DNA of 6,717 nucleotides from a bacterium (GCA_027294925.1 JAPULM010000099.1:1-6717); one strand, 5' to 3'. Shown: positions 1 through 5,904, counted from the stretch's first letter. A program made the numbers and translations. Notes: generated from the sequence alone by a model not told the origin.

Positions 1-431
1 CGTTGCTGCTGGCCACCCGACAACTCATGCGGATAGCGATGCGCTAGACGTGTCAGGCGCATCCGGTCGAGTAATGCCATGGCTTTTTGATGGCCGTCAC
101 GTTGTCGCCACAAGGGGTAGGCGACATTCTCGAGGGCGCTAAGATGTGGAAACAGTGCATAATGTTGAAAGACATAGCCGACGCGACGCTTGCGAGTCGG
201 CAGGTGTACCGACGGGCCGGCTCGATGTTTGCGCACGAACGGCTGCCCGTCCAGAACAATCTCACCACTGTCCGGTGTGATCAGGCCGGCAATGGCGTGC
301 AGGGTCATACTCTTACCGGCGCCGGAGGGGCCAAATAAAACCAAAATCTCGCTGTCGACGTGTAACTGGACCCGTAACGAAAACGCCGTCAGTTGTTTTT
401 CGATATCCACACGCAGACGTGGGGTTGTCAT
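1..431 (-). CDS. modC: ModC, molybdate ABC transporter ATP-binding subunit (N-terminal 143 codons, runs off left edge)
   Basis: This is the ATPase that would power molybdate (or tungstate) import through ModB. The ATG at 431-429 opens a frame that stays open to base 1. In order it shows a Walker A P-loop GPSGAGKS (about residues 34-41), a Q-loop VFQHYALFPH (Q89) and the ABC signature LSGGQQQR ending at the window edge. Between them, 'DGQ' near residue 61 and 'ENVAYPL' near 101 are typical of the ModC/CysA/PotA importer class. The Walker B, H-loop and C-terminal Mop/TOBE domain would lie outside, so full length cannot be judged. The start lies 5 nt after the modB stop with only a weak TAGG upstream, which points to translational coupling. 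ABC import ATPases resemble each other, so the molybdate assignment leans on modA and modB next door. Confidence 0.9.
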   Translation of the reverse strand, partial: MTTPRLRVDIEKQLTAFSLRVQLHVDSEILVLFGPSGAGKSMTLHAIAGLITPDSGEIVLDGQPFVRKHRAGPSVHLPTRKRRVGYVFQHYALFPHLSALENVAYPLWRQRDGHQKAMALLDRMRLTRLAHRYPHELSGGQQQ

Positions 432-436
432 ACTGC

Positions 437-1087
437 CTACATCACTCGTTTGGGTTGTTCCATGCGCCGCACCCACCACAGGGTTAAAAAGCCCAGGGTG
501 GTCATCAGCAACACCATTTGATTGGCTGCTGCATATTGTTGATTCTGCACCGCGTCATAAATCGCCAAGGGCAGGGTCTGGGTACGTCCGGGAATATTGC
601 CGGCGATCATTAAGGTGGCGCCGAATTCACCCAGGGCCCGAATCGCACCCAGCGCCAGACCGGCCAGAATGCCGCGCCGCGCCAGCGGCAGGGTAACGCG
701 CCAAAACACCTCCAGCTCGGAGGAGCCCAAGGTTCGAGCAGCGTTCTCAATGGTTGGATCAACATTGGCAAGCGCCGCGCGCGCCGCCTGCACCATTAGT
801 GGTAATCCGACGACGGTAGCGGCCAGTGCGGCAGCCGGCCAGGTAAACAAAAGCCGGATATCAAGCCACTCGACAATCGGGCTTCCACGCCCCAATGCTA
901 ACAGAAGATAATACCCTACAACACTAGGCGGCAACACCAGTGGTAGATTGATGACGCTCTCAACAACAATCTGACCCCAAAAGGGGCGGCGTGTCAACAC
1001 CCAGGCCAGACTCAAGCCGATGGTGAAGATGAACAAGGTTGCCACGGCAGCCACTTGTAGGGATAGAAAGAGCGGCGACCCATTCAT
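437..1087 (-). CDS. modB: ModB, molybdate ABC transporter permease
   Basis: This inner-membrane channel subunit of a molybdate/tungstate importer works as a homodimer with ModC. The 216-residue product has the usual ModB size and several hydrophobic segments (about residues 10-31, 42-64, 80-103, 138-162 and 190-206). It carries the family-typical NLPLVLPPSVVGYYLL near residue 47 and the EAA loop ENAARTLG (114-121) that docks on the ATPase. It also carries RALGEFGATLMIAGNIPGRT (150-169) followed by TLPLAIYD, a strong ModB hallmark. The ATG at 1087 overlaps the modA stop as ATGA and has a perfect AGGAGG at 1100-1095 with 7-nt spacing. The alternative is a tungstate-specific permease, which sequence alone cannot exclude. 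The family call is secure. Confidence 0.95.
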   Translation of the reverse strand: MNGSPLFLSLQVAAVATLFIFTIGLSLAWVLTRRPFWGQIVVESVINLPLVLPPSVVGYYLLLALGRGSPIVEWLDIRLLFTWPAAALAATVVGLPLMVQAARAALANVDPTIENAARTLGSSELEVFWRVTLPLARRGILAGLALGAIRALGEFGATLMIAGNIPGRTQTLPLAIYDAVQNQQYAAANQMVLLMTTLGFLTLWWVRRMEQPKRVM

Positions 1088-1863
1088 TGCAACGCCTCCT
1101 CGGAGGGTAACACAAAACCGTATTTTTTCATGATAGGCTGACCTTGCGGTCCGCTGATAAAGGCGGCGAACTGTCGCGCCTCAGCAGCATAAGCGGTGCG
1201 CTTGAGTATCGCCAGAGTCTGGATGAGCGGACGGTGTAAATGCTCCGGGATCTTTAGCCAACGTCCGTTATACTGCAGGCTGAGCGACAACGCGATGAGC
1301 GCCACCTCCACATTGCCTGTCGATGCATACTGGAGAGCCTGACGAATATTTTCCCCGATGACCAATTTCTGTTGCAGACGCTTCCACAGGCCGGCCGATT
1401 GCAAGGCTTGCTTGGCTGCCAAGCCGTAGGGGGCATGGGTGGGATTGGCAATGGCGACGCGCCGTACCTGAGGCTGCATCAAATCGTCCAGGCCGGTGAG
1501 ACGCAAGGCGCTATCAGCGCGTGTCCACAGAGTCAAACGGCCGCGTGCATAGGGCATCTTAGAGTCTGCAATGATCAGGTCGTGCTGTACCAAGCGGTCG
1601 ATAAATGACACGTTTGCAGCAGCGAAGAGATCCACCGGCGCACCCCGTTCAATCTGTTGCGCCAGTTGTCCGGTGGCGCCAAAGTTGAAGATCACCTTGA
1701 TGCCGGTGGTGGCTTCGAAGCGCGCCCCGAGTTCTCTAAAGGCGAAGGTGAGATCGGAGGCTGCTGATACCAGTAGGGTCACTGGTTGTTCTGTCGCCCC
1801 GCTGGGCTGAACGTTGATCAGGTTGAGGCAAAGGAATAAGAAAAAGATACATCGAACCAACAA
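1084..1863 (-). CDS. modA: ModA, periplasmic molybdate/tungstate-binding protein
   Basis: This is the solute-binding component that captures the oxyanion in the periplasm and delivers it to ModB. The 259 residues begin with a short basic stretch, a hydrophobic core FFLFLCLNL and a likely signal-peptidase site near SGA/TEQ (about residue 23). Then come the ModA/extracellular-binding-protein-11 signatures LLVSAASDL (30-38), FNFGATGQLAQQIERGAPVD (59-78) and ANPTHAPYGLAAKQAL (139-154), and later VALIALSLS (187-195). The second oxyanion-binding loop reads GATG where the E. coli protein has a run of serines, and APYG replaces its VPAG. I recall both variants from other ModA branches. The start is a TTG at 1863-1861: a frame stop lies at 1887-1885, no ATG lies between, and AAGGAGG at 1875-1869 sits 5 nt upstream. 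A second TTG at 1860 is equally possible. It follows the acyl-CoA dehydrogenase by 26 nt. Confidence 0.93.
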   Translation of the reverse strand: MLVRCIFFLFLCLNLINVQPSGATEQPVTLLVSAASDLTFAFRELGARFEATTGIKVIFNFGATGQLAQQIERGAPVDLFAAANVSFIDRLVQHDLIIADSKMPYARGRLTLWTRADSALRLTGLDDLMQPQVRRVAIANPTHAPYGLAAKQALQSAGLWKRLQQKLVIGENIRQALQYASTGNVEVALIALSLSLQYNGRWLKIPEHLHRPLIQTLAILKRTAYAAEARQFAAFISGPQGQPIMKKYGFVLPSEEALQ

Positions 1864-1889
1864 GTTGTCCTCCTTCTCCCTGCCTCATG
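1864..1889 (-). promoter_or_regulatory. Strong ribosome binding site deciding the modA TTG start
   Basis: The 26-nt space between the acyl-CoA dehydrogenase stop and modA reads GGAGAAGGAGGACAAC on the minus strand next to the start. AAGGAGG at 1875-1869 is a near-ideal Shine-Dalgarno element. It sits 5 nt from the TTG at 1863 and 8 nt from the adjacent TTG at 1860. The space is too short for an independent promoter plus leader, so modA probably shares the mRNA of the dehydrogenase genes. Confidence 0.75.
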
Positions 1890-3023
1890 TTACCAACCTA
1901 AGGCGTCAGCCATACGGCGGCGATGCAAGCGTGGGTCGCCTAAGAAATGGTATAAGGAGCGTGACCGATGCGTATGCAAGGTTAAACCATATTCGCGAAT
2001 CACGCCGACGCCTGCATGCACCTCGTGACCACCATCACAGACCTTGAGATAGGCTTCGCTGGTGACGGCTTTGGCCAGGTGAATACTGCTAGCGGCCTGA
2101 CGCCCGGAGTCGAGTTTCCAGAGGGCTTCATAGGTGGTCCAGCGCGCCGCGTCAAGGTGGTTGACAATGCCAATGATGTGATCCTGCACGCGTTGAAAGC
2201 GACCAATCGGCTGGCCAAATTGTACCCGCGTGCGGCTGTACGCGACGCACATGTCAAACACCGCTTGACACGAACCGACTTTATAGGCGCAGAGAATGGG
2301 AATGGCCTGCATGGTAGCCGCTTCGATGGCGTCCCAGCCATGGCCTTCGGAACCGCCCAGGATAGCATTGGCTGGGACCTGCACGTTGTCAAACTTGATC
2401 TCGTCTACCTGTCCCATCCAGCCGCTCACGGTGCGGATGCTCACACCCGCGGTTTTGGCGTCGATAAGCAAGACGGTGATGCCGCTCTGGGTGCCATTCT
2501 GCGGTGCGGTACGCACGGCGCACAGCAGATGAGTGGCAGCCTGCGCGTCAGGCACAAAAAGTTTGACCCCATTCAGGGTGTATTGGGCATTTCGCTGGCT
2601 TGCCAGCATGTGCACCTTGTCGGCTTGCCAACCATAATTCGGCTCGGTAACGGCAAGACTCAACACACAGTCACCGCGCGCCACCTGCGGCAAAATGCGG
2701 TGCTTTTGTGCCTCCGTGCCACCGTTTAAAACGGTCAAGGCGCCCAATACGCTGGAGGAAAAATAGGGCCCGGACACCGGCCCGTGACCCAATTCTTCGA
2801 ACAGTACGGCGGCATCGGTAAAGGAGTGCCCTTCACCGCCGTAGTTCTCCGGGATCACCACACCCAGCCAGCCAAGTTCGGCGGCTTTGCGAAACAATTC
2901 CGGCGTCATACCGGTAGGTGTCATCTCCAATTCGAGCAGCGTGTCTTTGTCATATTCTTGCTGTACAAAATCGGCTACGGTTGTTTTCAGCAGTTCCTGT
3001 TCTTCGGTGAGTCCAAGATCCAT
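1890..3023 (-). CDS. Acyl-CoA dehydrogenase family protein, likely non-catalytic/small subunit of a heteromeric enzyme
   Basis: This is an acyl-CoA dehydrogenase-fold flavoprotein, 377 residues long (normal for the family). The N-terminal helical domain is seen in LTEEQELLK (5-13) and LGWLGVVIPENYGGEG (50-65). The middle beta domain has a degenerate VTEPNYGW (125-132) in place of the usual TEP-AGSD. The C-terminal domain has RTRVQFGQPIGRFQRVQ (264-280), the canonical flavin-contact motif. The medium-chain-type base (the Glu of a Y-EG-T motif) is absent: that stretch reads LYHFLGDPRLHRRRMA (357-372). The helix-G base is also absent: GWDAIEAATMQA has Ala where the neighbour has Glu. This pattern resembles the non-catalytic halves of heterotetrameric dehydrogenases such as FadE28 or pimeloyl-CoA dehydrogenase small subunits. 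The ATG at 3023 has AGGGAG 7 nt upstream, 28 nt after the partner gene. The substrate is unknown. Confidence 0.88.
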   Translation of the reverse strand: MDLGLTEEQELLKTTVADFVQQEYDKDTLLELEMTPTGMTPELFRKAAELGWLGVVIPENYGGEGHSFTDAAVLFEELGHGPVSGPYFSSSVLGALTVLNGGTEAQKHRILPQVARGDCVLSLAVTEPNYGWQADKVHMLASQRNAQYTLNGVKLFVPDAQAATHLLCAVRTAPQNGTQSGITVLLIDAKTAGVSIRTVSGWMGQVDEIKFDNVQVPANAILGGSEGHGWDAIEAATMQAIPILCAYKVGSCQAVFDMCVAYSRTRVQFGQPIGRFQRVQDHIIGIVNHLDAARWTTYEALWKLDSGRQAASSIHLAKAVTSEAYLKVCDGGHEVHAGVGVIREYGLTLHTHRSRSLYHFLGDPRLHRRRMADALGW

Positions 3024-3051
3024 CGCGTTGCTCCCTACTCGTCTTGTTCAA

Positions 3052-4284
3052 TTAGCGTAATCTGCCCGCTTCTTCCTTGACGTTACGTCCGATGCCAATG
3101 CGGCGTGACATAATGACTTTTTGAATATCCGTGGTGCCGCCAGGGTGCAGGCCAACCACCGATGAACGTTGGTTAAACTCGATCAAGCCGTTGAGCGGTC
3201 CCCACTTTTCGTCTTTGGTCAGCGCATAAGGACCGAGGGCGTGCAAGATGGTCTCAGCGATTTCCAGATTACCGATCTTGCGGTTGTATGAGGTCTGTGG
3301 CCCTTCATAGGTGCGCGGCTTGTGCGCATGGCTCAACCAGTAGGTGCGTAATCCAAACAGGCGGACGATCTCGCTTTTGATGTAAATGTCGATCATGTCG
3401 TCGCGAATGTCGGGGTCTTTACTCAAGGGCTGGCCATTGTATGTCGTCGTGGTGCAATATTCAATGAATTGATCCACCACGCGGTTGCGCCGGATCACCC
3501 CGCCGCCGCCATGCTCCAGTTCCAGGTGGGTGGTGGCGACCTTCCAGCCGTTGTTTTCACCGCCAACCAGGTTGAAGGCCGGCACCCGTGCATTTTCGAA
3601 AAACACCGTATGCTTGAGTCCTGGCGAAGCCCCGCCTTCGCCGCCGGAGGTTAACAATTCCATCGGCCGCACCTCGACCCCGGGCGTGTCGTAGGGAATC
3701 ATCAACCAGCCTAGATTCTCGTGCCGGGGTTGGTCCGCATCAGTCACCACGATGGTCCACATCATTTCGCAGCCGTGCAGACTGCCAATGTAGATTTTTT
3801 GCCCATTAATGACGTAATCATCGCCGTCGCGTACGGCCCGCGTTTGCACCCCGGCGAGGTCGGAGCCGGCGTTGGGTTCACTGAGCAATTGCCAGGTACG
3901 CCATTCGCCCTTAAAAATGTTGGGAAGAAAATACTTTTTCTGCTCCTCGCTGCCCCAGACGAAAATACTGGCGCCACCGAGGCGGCCACCCGAATCGTAG
4001 TACGGCGGTAGATGCAACCCGTAGCGATCCAGCTCTTCTTCCAGGATGATGACAACATCGACCGGCAAGTCGCCACCGCCGTATTCTTTCGGATAGGTGG
4101 GATAAAGCCAGCCGCGTGAACCGAGCCGACGTCCCAGTTCGCGTAACTTCTGATACTGTTCCAGACTGAGGTCGCCGGGATCAATAGGTTGCACCAGACC
4201 TGGCGGGATGTTGTCGACCAGCCAGGCACGCACTTCCTCACGAAAGGCTTGCTGTTCGGGCGTGTAGGTGACTTCGAAATCCAT
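3052..4284 (-). CDS. Acyl-CoA dehydrogenase, likely catalytic/large subunit of a heteromeric enzyme
   Basis: This flavoprotein would introduce an alpha,beta double bond into an acyl-CoA. Residues are counted from the upstream ATG at 4293, giving 413; the preferred start at 4284 gives 410. The N-terminal domain opens TYTPEQQAFREEVRAWL and contains YPKEYGGGDLP (67-77). The beta domain carries LLSEPNAGSDLAGVQT (136-151) and DDYVINGQKIYIG (158-170), the standard family signature. A glutamate at about position 260 (NGWKVATTHLELEHGG) matches the helix-G base of isovaleryl-CoA dehydrogenase, while the C-terminal loop reads GLHPGGTTDIQKVIMSRRIG without the alternative Glu. The R-QFG flavin motif of most homodimeric enzymes is missing (YNGQPLSKDPDIRDDM), which suggests that its partner supplies it. 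The gene downstream fits that role. AAGGAG at 4299-4294 abuts the 4293 ATG directly but sits 9 nt from the one at 4284, so the latter is chosen. Confidence 0.9.
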   Translation of the reverse strand: MDFEVTYTPEQQAFREEVRAWLVDNIPPGLVQPIDPGDLSLEQYQKLRELGRRLGSRGWLYPTYPKEYGGGDLPVDVVIILEEELDRYGLHLPPYYDSGGRLGGASIFVWGSEEQKKYFLPNIFKGEWRTWQLLSEPNAGSDLAGVQTRAVRDGDDYVINGQKIYIGSLHGCEMMWTIVVTDADQPRHENLGWLMIPYDTPGVEVRPMELLTSGGEGGASPGLKHTVFFENARVPAFNLVGGENNGWKVATTHLELEHGGGGVIRRNRVVDQFIEYCTTTTYNGQPLSKDPDIRDDMIDIYIKSEIVRLFGLRTYWLSHAHKPRTYEGPQTSYNRKIGNLEIAETILHALGPYALTKDEKWGPLNGLIEFNQRSSVVGLHPGGTTDIQKVIMSRRIGIGRNVKEEAGRLR

Positions 4285-4299
4285 CCTGAGCATCTCCTT
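4285..4299 (-). promoter_or_regulatory. Ribosome binding site that sets the large acyl-CoA dehydrogenase start
   Basis: On the minus strand the sequence reads AAGGAGATGCTCAGGATG. The AAGGAG (4299-4294) touches the first ATG (4293-4291) with no spacer, which would block initiation there. It lies 9 nt from the in-frame ATG at 4284-4282. The shorter product, MDFEVTYTPEQQ, also begins like other family members. Confidence 0.7.
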
Positions 4300-4330
4300 G
4301 TGTGACAGCGATGAGGGTTTCGTATTTTAC

Positions 4331-4359
4331 ATCATAGAGTATCTGAGGGTCGGGATCCA
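4331..4359 (-). promoter_or_regulatory. Candidate internal sigma70-like promoter before the acyl-CoA dehydrogenase pair
   Basis: On the minus strand a TATGAT (4336-4331) matches the -10 consensus at five of six bases. It lies 17 nt from a weak -35-like TGGATC (4359-4354). The leader to the dehydrogenase start would be about 40 nt. The surrounding stretch is more AT-rich than the genes. It would let the dehydrogenase-mod genes be transcribed without the monooxygenase. This is pattern matching only. Confidence 0.3.
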
Positions 4360-4406
4360 GTCGGAGAAACTTGGCTTTGTCGCACTTTGCCCCAGGGCTT
4401 AAGTGA

Positions 4407-4441
4407 CCCTCACCCGGCCGCGCGAGACGGTAGGGTGCGGG
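4407..4441. repeat. Imperfect GC-rich inverted repeat in the gap after the monooxygenase gene
   Basis: CCCTCACCC (4407-4415) and GGGTGCGGG (4433-4441) can pair at eight of nine positions across a 17-nt GC-rich loop. On the minus strand it begins 18 nt after the monooxygenase stop. What follows there is TCACTTAAG, not a U-tract, so it is a poor intrinsic terminator. It may be an attenuating or mRNA-stabilising hairpin, or a copy of a dispersed GC-rich mini-repeat. Confidence 0.45.
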
Positions 4442-4458
4442 AGGATTTCATCTCCGGC

Positions 4459-5631
4459 TTACACATAGCGTCCGGGAGCCGGGGGAAGCCCTAACGCCTG
4501 TCGCCCATAATCTTCGGCGGCGGCATTCCAATTGATGCCTTGATGGTGCGAGGCGGCGTGGATATCGCGGTGGAAGCGCTGCATGGTGGCGCTTGCATAG
4601 ATGGCGCCACCGCCGCTGGCGTCGAATAGCCGGTTGATGGCCCGCACGCAGAGTCTGGCGGCAAAGGTTTTGTCACGCCGGTAGCGGGCGCGTTCAAAAT
4701 TGCTAAAGGTCTCGCCACCGGCGGCTTTTTCAAGTATCTCGCCAATGGCGCGGCGGTGTAGCTCACGTGCAGCGTCCACTTCAACTGCAGCTTCAGCCAG
4801 GCATGCCTGGACCAGCATGGAGTCCGCCGTCCGGCCATGGCCGGAGGTTCCCTGTAAGCTGGTGGTAAAGGTGTCGACAGCGCCCTGTGCCATACCGATA
4901 ATCGGCGCTACCAGATCCCAGCCGGTCATACAGCGCAGAGGCAGACGATAGCTCAGGCGTTGGTGCAACTCCCAACCCGTCCAGTCGCCATTACCAGCAC
5001 GGCTCGGGTCCATCGTGCGGTGGGTTGGAACAAATTTGTCTTCAATGACGATATCCTTACTGCCGGTGCCACACATGCCGGAGGCGAACCAGCTGTCGAC
5101 AATCTCATAGTCGGTGCGGGGAATCAGCGCCCACTGGTGCCCGTCGGCGCTTGGCACCGCCACCATCACCCAGCTCGCCGCGTCGCAGCCGCTGGAAAAG
5201 CGCCAATGACCGGAAACGTGCAAGCCACCAAATACAGGTTCGGCCTGCCCTTCAGTCGGATTCAAGGCACTCGCCGCCAGAACGTCCGGCCCGTTGGCAA
5301 AAAATTCTTCCTGAGCGGCCTCGGGGAAGTGGCCAATCCACCAGTTGTGCACGGCCCACAGCCCATAGCACCAGGCGGTGGCGCCGCAGGCGCGTCCCAG
5401 TTCCCAATCGACATCAAAGACAGCGTCATATTCGATCCCGAGACCACCATAGTGCTTTGGATTGCCGATGCGGATGAGGCCGGAGTCGATCAGATCCTGC
5501 ACGGTCTCAGGGGGGATCTGGCGCAGCTGCTCGGTCTGGGCCGCTCGTGCTGTCAGGATCGGCAGTAACTCGGCCGTTCGGCGCTGCAGATCTTGCCTGG
5601 TTACCAGTGTTTCGTTTGCAGATGACGGCAT
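4459..5631 (-). CDS. HsaA-like group D flavin-dependent monooxygenase (acyl-CoA dehydrogenase type 2 fold)
   Basis: This is probably the oxygenase component of a two-component flavin monooxygenase, which uses reduced flavin from a separate reductase to hydroxylate an aromatic or related ring. At 390 residues it has the family's usual length. Visible marks are IPPETVQDLIDSGLIRIGNP (39-58), HYGGLG (60-65), GRACGATAWC (79-88), VSGHWRFSSGCDAASWVMVA (139-158), SGMCGTGSKDI (184-194) and the C-terminal FDASGGGAIY (336-345) with RFHRDIHAASHHQGINW (352-368). The Ser of FSSG (146/147) and a His of ASHH (362/363) may correspond to the Ser/His pair that stabilises C4a-hydroperoxyflavin in 4-hydroxyphenylacetate 3-hydroxylase C2; that mapping comes from memory. 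No reductase (HsaB/HpaC) gene is in the window. The ATG at 5631 has AGGAG 7 nt upstream. The alternatives are another group D enzyme (DszC/SfnC-like) or a true dehydrogenase. Confidence 0.85.
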   Translation of the reverse strand: MPSSANETLVTRQDLQRRTAELLPILTARAAQTEQLRQIPPETVQDLIDSGLIRIGNPKHYGGLGIEYDAVFDVDWELGRACGATAWCYGLWAVHNWWIGHFPEAAQEEFFANGPDVLAASALNPTEGQAEPVFGGLHVSGHWRFSSGCDAASWVMVAVPSADGHQWALIPRTDYEIVDSWFASGMCGTGSKDIVIEDKFVPTHRTMDPSRAGNGDWTGWELHQRLSYRLPLRCMTGWDLVAPIIGMAQGAVDTFTTSLQGTSGHGRTADSMLVQACLAEAAVEVDAARELHRRAIGEILEKAAGGETFSNFERARYRRDKTFAARLCVRAINRLFDASGGGAIYASATMQRFHRDIHAASHHQGINWNAAAEDYGRQALGLPPAPGRYV

Positions 5632-5691
5632 CTCGTTGCTCCTTGTTCCTCTTCCCTGTCCGTGTGGCTCATATTGACTTCCAATACACCT

Positions 5692-5721
5692 ACCATACGC
5701 CGTCCTGTGGGGTGCTGTCCA
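5692..5721 (-). promoter_or_regulatory. Candidate sigma70-like promoter for the monooxygenase-led operon
   Basis: On the minus strand TGGACA (5721-5716) matches the -35 consensus at five of six bases. It is followed after 18 nt by TATGGT (5697-5692), which matches the -10 consensus at four of six. The predicted start is about 55 nt upstream of the monooxygenase ATG. Spacing and location are sensible, but no experimental or comparative support is available. Confidence 0.35.
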
Positions 5722-5766
5722 GCCCTGACGCTAGTACGCCAGCGCCATTGAGTTTTCCCGAAATCC

Positions 5767-5800
5767 CCTCCCCCTCGACGGAAGAGGGCTAGGGTGGAGG
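5767..5800. repeat. GC-rich bipartite hairpin in the divergent intergenic region
   Basis: An inner stem pairs CCCTC (5772-5776) with GAGGG (5784-5788) around a 7-nt loop. An outer stem pairs CCTCC (5767-5771) with GGAGG (5796-5800), leaving a 7-nt bulge on the right. The CCCTC...GAGGG...AGGGTG style resembles small dispersed intergenic palindromes seen in many bacterial genomes. There is no adjacent T-tract, so I do not call it a terminator. Confidence 0.45.
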
Positions 5801-5810
5801 TGATCTGAAT

Positions 5811-5880
5811 GCGGAATGACGAGCGTAGAAGGCGGAATAACAGCTCTTTTATCTTCTACTCCGCACTCTGAAATCCGCAC
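5811..5880. repeat. GCGGAAT direct repeats and TCCGCAC inverted copies forming a dyad block
   Basis: GCGGAATGAC (5811-5820) recurs as GCGGAATAAC (5832-5841), differing at one base. TCCGCAC occurs twice in the opposite sense (5860-5866 and 5874-5880), so GCGGA/TCCGC arms can pair. Within this, GTAGAAG (5825-5831) and CTTCTAC (5853-5859) are a perfect 7-bp inverted repeat over a 21-nt spacer. The block could be a dispersed repeat of the GCGGAATGCGGA type often found between genes, or a nested operator. Confidence 0.5.
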
Positions 5881-5893
5881 GCCACATTTCCGT

Positions 5894-5904
5894 ACCGCTA
5901 TATA
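5894..5904 (+). promoter_or_regulatory. Possible ModE-like half-site (tentative)
   Basis: ACCGCTATATA matches the left half of the E. coli ModE operator consensus as I remember it (ATCGCTATATA) at ten of eleven bases. No good right half (TATATAACGAT) follows at the expected 6-7 nt spacing. It lies in an AT-rich stretch about 100 nt upstream of hyuA and 263 nt from the monooxygenase start. Chance is a real explanation. Confidence 0.2.

Noticed and set aside
2016..2729. A 237-codon plus-strand open frame opposite the small acyl-CoA dehydrogenase gene
   Set aside because: It is fully antisense to a gene with clear family motifs, has no recognisable domain, and long antisense frames are expected in GC-rich coding sequence.
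4407..4441. Intrinsic terminator after the monooxygenase
   Set aside because: A stem can form but the downstream minus-strand bases are TCACTTAAG, with no T-run. It is kept only as an inverted repeat.
4960..5568. A 202-codon plus-strand open frame opposite the monooxygenase gene
   Set aside because: It is entirely within and antisense to a strong coding sequence, with no domain and low-complexity Gly/Ala/Val/Arg composition. It is a shadow frame.
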